A DNA stretch of 64,000 nucleotides from Micromonospora globbae (GTDB lineage: Bacteria; Actinomycetota; Actinomycetes; Mycobacteriales; Micromonosporaceae). The stretch spans positions 103,208 to 167,207 of the forward strand of contig NZ_RAQQ01000018.1 of NCBI RefSeq assembly GCF_003610785.1. The letters are read 5' to 3'. Of the stretch, positions 23,865 to 32,627 are shown piece after piece. The number at the start of each line of letters is the position of its first letter. Position 1 is the first letter of the stretch. A model generated the notes under the pieces. It saw only the letters and a program-made list of their open reading frames with translations, ran no database searches and was not told the DNA's origin. The position numbers and the translations under genes are program-made.

Positions 23865-25366
23865 GGAAGCACCTCCACCAGGGCGTCGACCGGGGCCTCG
23901 GCGATACCGAGCACCAGCGCGGGGGCCAGCCCGATGGCCAGCGCGAGCAGCACGAGCGGCGCCCACGCGGTGAGTTCCGCACCGGCCAGGGTCGGGGCGA
24001 GCCGCCCGACCGCCGGGCTCGGCCGGCCGTGCGTGACCTGGCGCAGCAGCCGCAGGAAGTACGCGGCCGTGAGCGCCCCGCCGACCGCGGCCAGCACACC
24101 CAGCGTGGTCCAGAGGGGCCCGCCCACCTCGATCGCGGCGATCACCGCGAACGCCTCCCCCCAGAAGCCGGCGAGGCCGGGCAGGCCGAGGGAGGCGACC
24201 GCCGCGAACCCGAGCAGCCCGGCGAGCCGGGGCGCGGTCTCCCGCAGCCCGGACAGCTCGCCCAGCGCGCCGGTGTGGGCGCGGTCCTTGATCGCGCCGG
24301 CCAGGAAGAACAGCAGCCCGGTGATCACCCCGTGGGCGATGTTGCCGATCAGCGCGGCCCGGATGCCGGTGCTCGTGAGGGTGGCCACGCCGAGCAGCAC
24401 GAAACCCATGTGGCCCACGCTGGAGTAGGCGATGAGCCGTTTCAGCTCGGTCTGCGCGAGGCAGACGAGCGCGCCGACGAGGATCGCCGCGACGGCGAGC
24501 ACCCCGAGCACCGGGGCGGCCCAGCGGGCGCCCTCCGGGGCCACGCCGACCGCCACCCGGATCAGCCCGTACGTGCCCATCTTCAACAGGACGCCGGCGA
24601 GGACCACGCTGCCGACGGTCGGCGCCTGGGTGTGCGCGTCGGGCAGCCAGGAGTGCAGCGGCCAGAGCGGGCTCTTCACCGCGAACGCCAGCGCGAGCAG
24701 GGTGAACGCGAAGAGCTGCGTGCCCCGGGAGAGGCCGGCGCCGCCGGTCAGCGCCACGATGTCCGCCGTGCCGGCGGCGGCGACCACCACGTACACGCCG
24801 ACCAGCAGCAGCACCGACCCGAAGAGGGTGTAGAGGGCGAACTTGCGGGCGGCCCGCCGCCGGTCCTCCCCGCCCCAGCCCGCGATGACCGCGTACATGG
24901 GCAGCAGCACGACCTCGAAGAAGAGGAAGAACAGCACGAGGTCGAGGGCGAGGAAGGTGCCCAGGATGCCGACCTCGACGACGAGCAGCAGCGCGACCAG
25001 GGCCCGGCCGCTGCCACCGGCCGGCACGCGCCACAGGGTGTAGCCGCAACACAGCAGGGTCAGCAGCGCGGTGAGCACCACGAGCGGGTACGAGATGCCG
25101 TCCACGCCGAGGTGGAACCGCAGGTCGAGGGCGGGTACCCAGGGCACGTCGAGCTGGTGCCAGGGGCGTACCGCGGGCGCGCCGGCCGACCAGGCGAACC
25201 AGCCCCGGTCACCGGCGGCGAGCGGCAGCGCGGCGAGCAGGGTGAGCCCGGCGGCCACCGTGCCGACCAGCCGGGCGGCCCGGTCTGCGGGGACCCCGGC
25301 CACCGCGACCGCGCCGAGCCCCGGCACCGCCAGGACCGCGACCAGCAGGAACTGCCCGAAGGTCAT
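23861..25366 (-). CDS. nuoM: NADH-quinone oxidoreductase subunit M
   Basis: An antiporter-like membrane subunit of complex I, 501 residues. It has the signature LHSWLPDAHTQAPTVGS followed by AGVLLKMGTYGLIRV, and the conserved Glu of helix 5 (FFEVVLLPMYAVIAGWGG). The ATG overlaps the nuoL stop by 4 bp. Length and motifs are normal. Confidence 0.96.
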   Translation of the reverse strand: MTFGQFLLVAVLAVPGLGAVAVAGVPADRAARLVGTVAAGLTLLAALPLAAGDRGWFAWSAGAPAVRPWHQLDVPWVPALDLRFHLGVDGISYPLVVLTALLTLLCCGYTLWRVPAGGSGRALVALLLVVEVGILGTFLALDLVLFFLFFEVVLLPMYAVIAGWGGEDRRRAARKFALYTLFGSVLLLVGVYVVVAAAGTADIVALTGGAGLSRGTQLFAFTLLALAFAVKSPLWPLHSWLPDAHTQAPTVGSVVLAGVLLKMGTYGLIRVAVGVAPEGARWAAPVLGVLAVAAILVGALVCLAQTELKRLIAYSSVGHMGFVLLGVATLTSTGIRAALIGNIAHGVITGLLFFLAGAIKDRAHTGALGELSGLRETAPRLAGLLGFAAVASLGLPGLAGFWGEAFAVIAAIEVGGPLWTTLGVLAAVGGALTAAYFLRLLRQVTHGRPSPAVGRLAPTLAGAELTAWAPLVLLALAIGLAPALVLGIAEAPVDALVEVLP

Positions 25367-27327
25367 GAGGTGCCTCCGATCAGGGCGGCGGCGAGCCCGA
25401 TGAGCAGCGCGCCGGCCAGCACCCCGGCGGCGGCCCGGGGCAGCGCCGCCCGGTGCAGCGCCGCCAGCCCGCCCCCGAGCCCGGACGCGGCCCGCCCGCT
25501 GCCCTCGACGGCGCCGTCCACCACCCGCTCGTCACCGGCGCGGACGGTGGCGGCCAGCGCCCGCGCGGGGCGTACGACGAGGGCGTGCTGGACGTCGTCG
25601 AGCCGGAACGCCGCGGCGAAGACCGGCCGCAGCGGACCCAGTGCGGCCGCCGGGTCGGCGGCCGGGTCGCGGCGCCACCGGATCCAGGCCGACCCGGCCC
25701 CGAGCAGCAGCAGGACCAGCGGCAGCACCACCGACGGCGCGAGGTGGACGAGCGGCTCGGCGGGGAGCAGGTTCGACGGGTGGTCGGGGGTGGCCGGCGG
25801 CGTGGGTTGGAGCCGGTCGGCGAACGCGCCGGCGAAGCCCGCGAAGCCCAGCAGCGCGGCCGGTACGGCGAGCAGCACCACCGGCCAGCGCAGCGTCCCC
25901 GGCGGATCGTGCGGGTGCGCGAGCGGGACGCGCGTCGTGCCCAGGAACGTGCGCAGCAGCAGCCGGGTGGCGTACCAGGCGGTGACCGCGACGCCGGCCA
26001 GCCCGGCCAGCCAGACGAGCCAGCCCACCCAGGCGGGGGTCGGCCCCTCGCCGTCCAGCGCGGCCGCCTGCGCGGCCGCGAGCACGCCGTCCTTGCTCCA
26101 GAAGCCGGCCAGGGGCGGCAGCCCGGCGAGGGCGCCCAGGCCGACCACGGTGCACCAGAAGGTGACCGGCATGCCGCGGCGCAGGCCACCCATGCGGGAC
26201 ATCAGCGTGGTGCCGACCGCGTGGATCACCGCGCCGGCGGCGAGGAAGAGCAGTGCCTTGAACGCGGCGTGGGTGAGCAGGTGGAACAGCGCCGCGCCCG
26301 GCGCACCGACGGCGAGGGCGCCCGTCATGTAGCCGATCTGGGAGACCGTCGACCAGGCGAGCACCCGCTTGATGTCGTCCTGCGCGGTCGCGGCGAGCGC
26401 CCCGAGCAGCAGGGTGATCGAGGCGAGCACGCCGAGGACGGTGAGCGCCACCGGTGCGGCCTCGAAGAGCGGGTAGAGCCGGGTGACGGCGTACACGCCG
26501 GCGGCCACCATCGTGGCGGCGTGGATCAGCGCGCTGATCGGGGTCGGGCCGGCCATCGCGTCAGGCAGCCAGGTGTGCAGCGGGAACTGCGCGCTCTTGC
26601 CGGCCACGCCGGCGAGCAGCAGCAGGCAGGCGGCCGTGAGCGTACCGGTGGAGTGGTCGTGGGCCAGCACGTCGGCGATCCGGAAACTGCCGGCGGAGAC
26701 GCCGAGCAGCGCGATGCCCAGCAGGAACCCGACGTCACCCACCCGGGTCACGAGGAACGCCTTCATCGCGGCGGCGGGCGCCTCGGGCAGCCGGCGGTCG
26801 TGGGCGATGAGCAGGTACGAGCAGATGCCCATCACCTCCCAACCGACCAGCAGCAGGAGCAGGTCCCCGGCCACCACCACGAGCAGCATGGCGGCGGTGA
26901 AGAGGCTGATCTGCGCGGCGTACGGCGGGTAGCGGTGGTCGACGTCGACGTCGTCGTGGGGGCCCCGCTTGAGGTAGCCGATCGAGTAGACCTGCACGGC
27001 CAGCGCGACCGCGCCGACCGCCACGGCGACGAGCGCGGCGGCGCCGTCGAGCCGGACGCCGAGCGTGACGCGCAGGCCGCCCAGGTCCACCCACGTGGTG
27101 CTCGCCTCGACGGGCCGGTCCAGGGTGGCCAGCAGGGCGACCGCGAGCGCGAGCGCGCCGGCCGCGCCGGTCACGCCGAGGGCGATGGCCGCGCGGCGGG
27201 CCCGCTGCTCACCGGCGTCGCGCCCCCCGGCCGGGCCGCGCGGCGACGGGGGCAGCAGCAGCCCGAGCAGGCCGGCCACCAGGGGTACGGCCGGCAGCAG
27301 CACGCCGAGCAGCGTGGGACCGTTCAC
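25363..27327 (-). CDS. nuoL: NADH-quinone oxidoreductase subunit L
   Basis: The distal antiporter-like subunit of complex I with the long lateral helix, 654 residues. The family block QFPLHTWLPDAMAGPTPISA with IHAATMVAAGVYAV is intact, as is the WEVMGICSYLLIAH helix. The C-terminal part, after about residue 510, contains the amphipathic region and the last membrane helix. The GTG start overlaps the nuoK stop by 4 bp. Confidence 0.96.
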   Translation of the reverse strand: MNGPTLLGVLLPAVPLVAGLLGLLLPPSPRGPAGGRDAGEQRARRAAIALGVTGAAGALALAVALLATLDRPVEASTTWVDLGGLRVTLGVRLDGAAALVAVAVGAVALAVQVYSIGYLKRGPHDDVDVDHRYPPYAAQISLFTAAMLLVVVAGDLLLLLVGWEVMGICSYLLIAHDRRLPEAPAAAMKAFLVTRVGDVGFLLGIALLGVSAGSFRIADVLAHDHSTGTLTAACLLLLAGVAGKSAQFPLHTWLPDAMAGPTPISALIHAATMVAAGVYAVTRLYPLFEAAPVALTVLGVLASITLLLGALAATAQDDIKRVLAWSTVSQIGYMTGALAVGAPGAALFHLLTHAAFKALLFLAAGAVIHAVGTTLMSRMGGLRRGMPVTFWCTVVGLGALAGLPPLAGFWSKDGVLAAAQAAALDGEGPTPAWVGWLVWLAGLAGVAVTAWYATRLLLRTFLGTTRVPLAHPHDPPGTLRWPVVLLAVPAALLGFAGFAGAFADRLQPTPPATPDHPSNLLPAEPLVHLAPSVVLPLVLLLLGAGSAWIRWRRDPAADPAAALGPLRPVFAAAFRLDDVQHALVVRPARALAATVRAGDERVVDGAVEGSGRAASGLGGGLAALHRAALPRAAAGVLAGALLIGLAAALIGGTS

Positions 27328-27728
27328 CGCGCCTCCCCGCCGGGAGCGCCCGGGTGCCCGGTCGTGGACGCCTCGGGACGATCGGCCGCCGCGGTGCCGA
27401 CGGCGACGGGTGCGCCGGCCGGCGGCTCGGTCAGCGGCACCTCGTCCACGGCGACGCTGGCCCGCAGCCGGTAGAGCTGGAGCACGATGGCCAGGCCCAC
27501 CCCGACCTCGGCGGCGGCCAGCACGATGACGAAGAGCGCGAACACCTGGCCGCTGTGCGGCAGCGCCGCCCGCACCGTGGTGTCGGCCGTGACGAGGATC
27601 AGGTTGACGGCGTTGAGCATCAGCTCGACGGCCATCAGGACCAGCACCGCGTTGCGCCGGCGCAGAACGCCGTACGCCCCGAGCCCGAACAGCAGCGCCG
27701 CCGTGACGTACGGGATGACGGGCCTCAC
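27324..27728 (-). CDS. nuoK: NADH-quinone oxidoreductase subunit K
   Basis: A small membrane subunit with three helices and the two buried proton-path glutamates (in AVELMLNAVNLILV and AAAEVGVGLAI). The 134-residue product is about 30 residues longer than usual because of a Pro/Ala-rich cytosolic tail. Its start and stop each overlap the neighbouring nuo gene by 4 bp. Confidence 0.95.
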   Translation of the reverse strand: MRPVIPYVTAALLFGLGAYGVLRRRNAVLVLMAVELMLNAVNLILVTADTTVRAALPHSGQVFALFVIVLAAAEVGVGLAIVLQLYRLRASVAVDEVPLTEPPAGAPVAVGTAAADRPEASTTGHPGAPGGEAR

Positions 27729-28288
27729 CGGGCCGCCTCCGTGCTCCGGCCCGCGGGATCCGGCCGCGCGGCGCTCGACGGCCCGGCGCCCGGCCGCCCG
27801 ATGTCGGGCCGGGACAGGATCACCGCGCCGACCAGGGCGGAGAGCAGCAGCACCGACAGCACCTCGAAGGGCAGCACCCAGCTGCGGAAGATCTCCCCGC
27901 CGATCCGCTCGGCGGTGCCCGCCTCGGGCAGCGCGACGGCCGTCCAGCGGTACGCGTCGACCAGCAGCGCGGCCAGGCCCAGCCCGGCGCCGCCGCCGAT
28001 CAGCGCGGCCGGCCAGCCGGGCCGGTCCAGGTCGTCGGACGCGCCGATCGGCGCGCGGGTGAGCATCACGGCGAACAGCAGCAGCACCACGACGGCGCCC
28101 ACGTAGATGAGCACCTGCACCCAGGCCACCAGCTCGGCGGTGAGCACCAGGTAGTCACCGGCCAGCGCGCCCAGGCAGACCACCAGGTAGAGGCCGGCCC
28201 GGACCAGGTGCCGGGTGGTGACCACCAGCACCCCGGAACCGACCGCCACCGCGCCGAGCGCCAGCAGCAGCACGTCCGCCCCGGTCAT
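27725..28288 (-). CDS. nuoJ: NADH-quinone oxidoreductase subunit J
   Basis: A 187-residue membrane subunit with five predicted helices. It has the family segment ELVAWVQVLIYVGAVVVLLLF, whose pi-bulge helix matters for coupling. The C-terminus is a short Pro/Ala-rich tail. The ATG overlaps the nuoI stop by 4 bp. Confidence 0.95.
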   Translation of the reverse strand: MTGADVLLLALGAVAVGSGVLVVTTRHLVRAGLYLVVCLGALAGDYLVLTAELVAWVQVLIYVGAVVVLLLFAVMLTRAPIGASDDLDRPGWPAALIGGGAGLGLAALLVDAYRWTAVALPEAGTAERIGGEIFRSWVLPFEVLSVLLLSALVGAVILSRPDIGRPGAGPSSAARPDPAGRSTEAAR

Positions 28289-28902
28289 GTGGCCGCCTCG
28301 CCGGGAGTGCCGGGCTCACGGCGTACGGCCGGGGTGGTGGGCCGGGCGGCGGGGACCGCCGCCTTGCGCGCGGCGCTGGTCTCCTCCTTCGCCGGCTCGC
28401 CGTTCGGGTCGTGGGCGGGCGGCGGCGGGACCGTGTCCATCCACTGCCCCAGGTGGTCCTTGTCGTGCAGCAGGTCCTTGATGTCGTACTCGGCGTACTC
28501 GAACTCCGGCGACCAGTAGAGCGCGTCGAACGGGCAGACCTCGACGCAGATGCCGCAGTACATGCAGAGCGAGAAGTCGATGTCGAACCGGTCGAGCACG
28601 TTGCGCTGGCGGGGACGGGCGGCGCCGGGCACCGCCACCTCCTCCTTGTGGGAGTCGATGTAGATGCACCAGTCCGGGCACTCGCGGGCGCAGAGCATGC
28701 AGACGGTGCAGTTCTCCTCGAGCAGCGCGATCACGCCGCGCGAGCGGGGCGGCAGCTCGGGGGCCACGTCCGGGTACTGCTGGGTGGTCGAGCGCCGGGT
28801 CATCGTCTTCAGCGTGACCGCCAGCCCCTTCACCAGCCCCGAGCCGGGGAGGCCGCGGTCACCGGCGCCGTCGTCCGGTGTGCGCTCGCTGCGGTCGCTC
28901 AT
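28285..28902 (-). CDS. nuoI: NADH-quinone oxidoreductase subunit I (two 4Fe-4S clusters)
   Basis: A peripheral-arm ferredoxin-like subunit carrying clusters N6a and N6b. Both cysteine sets are complete: CTVCMLCARECP and CMYCGICVEVCP. The 205 residues include a C-terminal Pro/Ala-rich extension of about 45 residues. I chose the second ATG (MSDRSERTPDDG), 8 bases after GGCAGGA; the first ATG lies 9 bases upstream. Its normal neighbour nuoH is 1.7 kb away, separated by two unrelated genes. Confidence 0.95.
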   Translation of the reverse strand: MSDRSERTPDDGAGDRGLPGSGLVKGLAVTLKTMTRRSTTQQYPDVAPELPPRSRGVIALLEENCTVCMLCARECPDWCIYIDSHKEEVAVPGAARPRQRNVLDRFDIDFSLCMYCGICVEVCPFDALYWSPEFEYAEYDIKDLLHDKDHLGQWMDTVPPPPAHDPNGEPAKEETSAARKAAVPAARPTTPAVRREPGTPGEAAT

Positions 28903-28984
28903 GCGGACCATCCTGCCCTGTGCCCCCGGCGCGCGCGACCACCCCCTGACCGCCGCCGGAACCGTGCCGGACCCACGGCCCGCG

Positions 28985-29401
28985 TCACACCGCGCCGGGC
29001 GGTGGGATCATCTCGACGCCGAGTTGCTGGAGGACCTGGAACAGCTCGTTGACGCTCCACACGTCGACGATGCGGCCGGCGTCGTCGAAGCGCAGGAACG
29101 TCGCCCCGGAGTAGCTCACCACCCGCCCCGTGGGCGGCACGGGACCGAACGGGCCGGCCTGGGTGCCGGCGGCCCGCCAGCGCACTGCCACCCGGTCGCC
29201 GGCCGCGACCATGTCGACGATCTTGTAGCGCAGGTCGGGGAAGGCGGCCCGCCGGTCGCGGTGCCAGGCCAGCGTCGCCTCGGGGCCGGTGCCGCCCAGC
29301 CCGGGGCACTGCGGTGCGACCAGCTCGTACGCCGACTCCTCGCGCGCGGCGTTCCACACGTCGGCGATGAACCGCCGCGCCGCCGCCTCCGTGTCGGTCA
29401 C
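28985..29401 (-). CDS. SnoaL-like (NTF2-fold) protein
   Basis: A 138-residue protein starting VTDTEAAARRFIADVWNA. It has the SnoaL/polyketide-cyclase-like pattern LAWHRDRRAAFPDLRYKIVDMVAAGDRVAVRWRA, and ends with a VDVWSVNELFQVLQQLGV helix. These small alpha+beta barrels include cyclases, isomerases and non-enzymatic ligand-binding proteins, so no reaction is assigned. It lies 82 bp upstream of nuoI on the same strand and breaks the nuoH-nuoI junction. The start GTG has a weak ribosome site. Confidence 0.75.
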   Translation of the reverse strand: MTDTEAAARRFIADVWNAAREESAYELVAPQCPGLGGTGPEATLAWHRDRRAAFPDLRYKIVDMVAAGDRVAVRWRAAGTQAGPFGPVPPTGRVVSYSGATFLRFDDAGRIVDVWSVNELFQVLQQLGVEMIPPPGAV

Positions 29402-29498
29402 GGGGCGAGCGTAACGCCGGTGGGGTGAGTGCACTCACCCCGCCGGCCGCCCGCCGAGCGGCCAGAATGAGGCGAGGCGACACGATCGGAGGAACAGC

Positions 29499-30569
29499 GT
29501 GGGCACGACCAGCGAGGGTGGACCGACGGAGACCGACGAGGAGGTGCTGCTGCGGACCGGCGGCAGGTACGTCGAGCCGGGCGGCGAGTTCACCCGTGAC
29601 CAGCGGTACATCGCGACCCGGATCACGGCCGACGGGCGGGACGGGTGGCCGGTGGAGCCCGGTCGCTACCGGCTCGCCGTCAGCCGCGCCTGCCCCTGGG
29701 CGAACCGCCTCATCATCGTCCGCCGGCTGCTCGGCCTCGAGGACGCCATCTCCATGGCGGTGGCCGGGCCCACCCACGACAAGCGGAGCTGGACGTTCGA
29801 CCTCGACCCGGGCGGGCGCGACCCGTTGCTCGGCATCGAGCGGCTGGCCGAGGCGTACTTCAAGCGGTTCCCCGGCTACGACCGGGGCATCACCGTGCCG
29901 GCGATCGTGGACGTGCCGACCGGGCAGGTCGTGACCAACGACTACGCGCAGATGAGCCTCGACCTCTCCACGCAGTGGACGGCGTACCACCGCGAGGGCG
30001 CGCCGGACCTCTACCCGGAGCCGCTGCGCGCCGAGATCGACGAGGTCAACGACCTGGTGTTCCGCGACGTCAACAACGGTGTCTACCGCTGCGGGTTCGC
30101 GGGCAGCCAGGAGGCGTACGAGCAGGCGTACCACCGGCTCTTCGACCGGCTGGACTGGTTGAGCGAGCGGCTGGCCGACCGCCGCTACCTGGTGGGCGAC
30201 ACGATCACCGAGGCGGACGTGCGGCTGTTCACGACGCTCGTGCGCTTCGACGCCGTCTACCACGGGCACTTCAAGTGCAACCGGCAGAAGCTCACCGAGA
30301 TGCCGGTGCTCTGGGCGTACGCCCGGGACCTGTTCCAGACCCCCGGCTTCGGCGACACGATCGACTTCGACCACATCAAGCGGCACTACTACGAGGTGCA
30401 CCGGGACATCAACCCGACCGGCATCGTGCCGCTCGGGCCCGACCTGGACAACTGGCTCACCCCGCACGGGCGGGAGGCGCTCGGTGGCCGCCCGTTCGGC
30501 GACGGCACCCCGCCCCCGCCGCCGCCGGCCGCGGAGCGCGTCGACCCCGCGCACACCCCGCTGCGCTGA
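29499..30569 (+). CDS. Glutathionyl-hydroquinone reductase-like protein (omega-class GST)
   Basis: A 356-residue protein of the Ecm4/YqjG family. The N-terminal thioredoxin-fold domain carries the nucleophile Cys65 in SRACPWANRLIIVRRLLGL. The all-helical C-terminal domain has FDRLDWLSERLADRRYLVGD followed by TITEADVRLFTTLVRFDAVY. The family removes thiol adducts from hydroquinones. Actinobacteria mostly use mycothiol instead of glutathione, so the thiol partner here may differ (inference). The GTG start follows a GGAGGAA box. It reads opposite to the surrounding nuo genes and is closed by a strong terminator shared with nuoH. Confidence 0.88.
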   Translation: MGTTSEGGPTETDEEVLLRTGGRYVEPGGEFTRDQRYIATRITADGRDGWPVEPGRYRLAVSRACPWANRLIIVRRLLGLEDAISMAVAGPTHDKRSWTFDLDPGGRDPLLGIERLAEAYFKRFPGYDRGITVPAIVDVPTGQVVTNDYAQMSLDLSTQWTAYHREGAPDLYPEPLRAEIDEVNDLVFRDVNNGVYRCGFAGSQEAYEQAYHRLFDRLDWLSERLADRRYLVGDTITEADVRLFTTLVRFDAVYHGHFKCNRQKLTEMPVLWAYARDLFQTPGFGDTIDFDHIKRHYYEVHRDINPTGIVPLGPDLDNWLTPHGREALGGRPFGDGTPPPPPPAAERVDPAHTPLR

Positions 30570-30582
30570 GCGGGCCGCCGGG

Positions 30583-30621
30583 AGGGGCCCTCCTCGACGC
30601 GAGGCGTCGAGGAGGGCCCCT
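30583..30621. terminator. Bidirectional terminator between GHR-like gene and nuoH
   Basis: A perfect 17-bp stem (AGGGGCCCTCCTCGACG / CGTCGAGGAGGGCCCCT) with a 5-nt loop lies exactly between two convergent genes, 13 bp after one stop and 2 bp after the other. It would stop transcription from both sides, so nuoC-nuoH and nuoI-N should be separate transcripts. Confidence 0.9.
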
Positions 30622-30623
30622 TC

Positions 30624-31586
30624 CTACAGGGCGACGCGGACGGCGGCGGTCAGCACGAGCTGGGCCAGCGACGCCGGGACGAGCACCAGCCAGCACAGGC
30701 GCTGGAGCTGGTCCTCGCGCAGCCGCGGGTACGCGACCCGGAGCCAGATGATCACGAAGGCGACGGCGAAGACCTTGAGCAGCGTCCACAACCAGCCGAG
30801 CTGCCCGTCGGCGAACGGCCCGTGCCAGCCGCCGAGGAACAGCACGGTGGTGAGCGCCGCGATCACGACGATGCCCACGTACTCGGCCAGCAGGAAGAAC
30901 GCGAACCGCAGCCCCGTGTACTCGGTCATGTAGCCGAAGACGAGCTCGGAGTCGGCCACCGGCATGTCGAACGGCGGCCGGCGGATCTCGGCGAGCCCCG
31001 CCACGAAGAAGATGATCATCGCCGGCGCCTGCCAGAGCAGCCACCACGGCCGCCACGCCTCGACGATGCCGGAGAGGCTGAGCGTCCCCGCCGCCATCGC
31101 CACCGAGGCCGCGGCGAGCACGAGGGGCAGCTCGTAGCCGAGCAGCTGGGCGGCCCCGCGCAGGCCGCCGAGCAGGCTGTACTTGTTGGCCGACGCCCAC
31201 GCCGACATGAGCACCGCGAGGACGCCCACGCCCACCACGGCGAGCACGAAGAAGAGCCCGACGTCCAGCGGCTGCCCGACGAGGTCGCCCGGGCCGAGCG
31301 GGATGACCAGCAGCACGAGCAGGTAGGGCACCAGCGCGACGGCCGGCGCCAGCCGGAACACCGGCCGGTCCGCGTCGCGCGGGGTCACGTCCTCCTTCTG
31401 CACGAACTTGATGCCGTCGGCGACCAGCTGGGCCCAGCCGTGGAACGCGCCCGCGTACATCGGGCCGAGCCGGCCCTGCATGTGCGCCATCACCTTGTGC
31501 TCGGCCTGACCCACCAGCAGCGGCAGGGTGAGGAAGGCGACCAGCACCCCGCCCACCCGGATCAGCAGCTCCAGCCAGAGCGGCAT
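30624..31586 (-). CDS. nuoH: NADH-quinone oxidoreductase subunit H
   Basis: A 320-residue membrane subunit with eight predicted helices that forms the quinone chamber together with NuoB, NuoD and NuoI. Conserved loops are present: HKVMAHMQGRLGPMYAGAFHGWAQ at the first cytosolic loop, and EIRRPPFDMPVADSELV, with its conserved acidic residues. The ATG shares one base with the nuoC stop (TGATG), so the two are coupled. In complete loci nuoH follows nuoG; here it follows nuoC directly. Confidence 0.95.
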   Translation of the reverse strand: MPLWLELLIRVGGVLVAFLTLPLLVGQAEHKVMAHMQGRLGPMYAGAFHGWAQLVADGIKFVQKEDVTPRDADRPVFRLAPAVALVPYLLVLLVIPLGPGDLVGQPLDVGLFFVLAVVGVGVLAVLMSAWASANKYSLLGGLRGAAQLLGYELPLVLAAASVAMAAGTLSLSGIVEAWRPWWLLWQAPAMIIFFVAGLAEIRRPPFDMPVADSELVFGYMTEYTGLRFAFFLLAEYVGIVVIAALTTVLFLGGWHGPFADGQLGWLWTLLKVFAVAFVIIWLRVAYPRLREDQLQRLCWLVLVPASLAQLVLTAAVRVAL

Positions 31587-32464
31587 CAGGGCGCACCTCC
31601 CTCACCGGTCGGAGGCTCCGGCGCGTCCGGCCGGGGCGGCGCGGGAGGGCGGTCCGCGCCGGGCGGGGACTCGGCGGGGCGTGCCGGACGGTCGGGCGGC
31701 GAGCCGGCCTGGTCCGCCGCGGGCGGCGCGGCCGGGCGCGCCGGGCGGTCCGCCGCCGGGCCGGCGGCGGGTCGGGGCGTACGCGCGGAACGGGCACCGG
31801 GAGCCGGCCGCGCGGGCCGACCACCGGTGGGACGGGCCGGGGTGCCGCCGCGCGGCCCCTCCCCCACGCCACCGGCGCCGGCCGGGGTGGGCACCGTGCC
31901 CCACTCCCCCGGGGCGGGCACGCCCGGCGGGCGGATCGGGCGCCGGCCGCCGCCCGCCTCGGACTCGCCCGGCTCCTTGGCCCCCGGCCAGGGCTTGGCC
32001 ACCCGGGAGGCGAGCACGAACTCCTTGCGCAACGGATGGCCCTCGAACTCCGGCGGCAGCAGCAGGGGACGCAGCCCGGGGTGCCCGGTGAAGTCGATGC
32101 CGAACATCTCGTGCGTCTCGCGCTCGTGCCACGCGGCGCCGGGATAGAGGTCGACCACGGAGGCCACGGTGGGCGCCTCTCGCGGCAGCCGCGTACGCAG
32201 CAGCAGCCCGTGCCGGTGCCGGACCGACCAGAGGTGCGCCACGACGTCGAACCCCTCGGCCAGCTCGTCCACCGCCGAGAGCCAGTCGAAGAAGTCGCAG
32301 CCCAGCTCCGCGTCGTCGCGGGCGGCCCGGACCGCGTCCCGCCAGCTCGCCACCGGCACGTCGACCGTGGCCCGGGCATGGCGTTCGCCACCGGAGACCG
32401 ACGCGGTGGCCTCGGCCGGCGCGAGCAGCGTGGCCATCCGGCGACCGACCTCTTCCGGAGTCAT
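31586..32464 (-). CDS. nuoC: NADH-quinone oxidoreductase subunit C with long disordered tail
   Basis: The 30-kDa subunit of the complex I peripheral arm. Residues 1-165 form the conserved domain with its signature ERETHEMFGIDFTGHPGLRP and GHPLRKEFVLASRV. The remaining ~125 residues are low-complexity Pro/Ala/Gly/Arg sequence, an unusual extension. The start ATG (MTPEEVGRRMATLLAP) was chosen because upstream sequence is non-conserved and overlaps a tandem repeat. nuoD is not fused to it and does not follow it: nuoH does. Confidence 0.9.
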   Translation of the reverse strand: MTPEEVGRRMATLLAPAEATASVSGGERHARATVDVPVASWRDAVRAARDDAELGCDFFDWLSAVDELAEGFDVVAHLWSVRHRHGLLLRTRLPREAPTVASVVDLYPGAAWHERETHEMFGIDFTGHPGLRPLLLPPEFEGHPLRKEFVLASRVAKPWPGAKEPGESEAGGGRRPIRPPGVPAPGEWGTVPTPAGAGGVGEGPRGGTPARPTGGRPARPAPGARSARTPRPAAGPAADRPARPAAPPAADQAGSPPDRPARPAESPPGADRPPAPPRPDAPEPPTGEGGAP

Positions 32465-32477
32465 GCCGCTGATCCTA

Positions 32478-32570
32478 GGGCCTCGCCCGCGACGTCCGCC
32501 CGGGCGCGAGTCGCCGCCGGCGGCGGGCCTCGCCCGCGGCGTCCCCCGGGCGCGAGTCGCCGCTGGCGGC
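32478..32570. repeat. Tandem 47/46-bp direct repeat between nuoC and the dehydrogenase gene
   Basis: Two adjacent units, 32478-32524 and 32525-32570, start GGGCCTCGCCCGCG and end GGCGGC, differing at a few positions. They fill most of the 163-bp region between divergently transcribed genes. Each unit carries GC-rich dyads (CTCGCCCG/CGGGCGCGAG). Confidence 0.85.
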
Positions 32571-32627
32571 GGCCGGGTGGAAGGCATCTGCGGCGTTACG
32601 CGGCGGGAGAGCGGCCGGCGGGCGAAG

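Noticed and set aside
21405..27474. Several 670-1000-codon plus-strand frames opposite htpX and the nuo genes.
   Set aside because: They are low-complexity Gln/Arg/Gly/Glu translations antisense to membrane proteins with intact family signatures.
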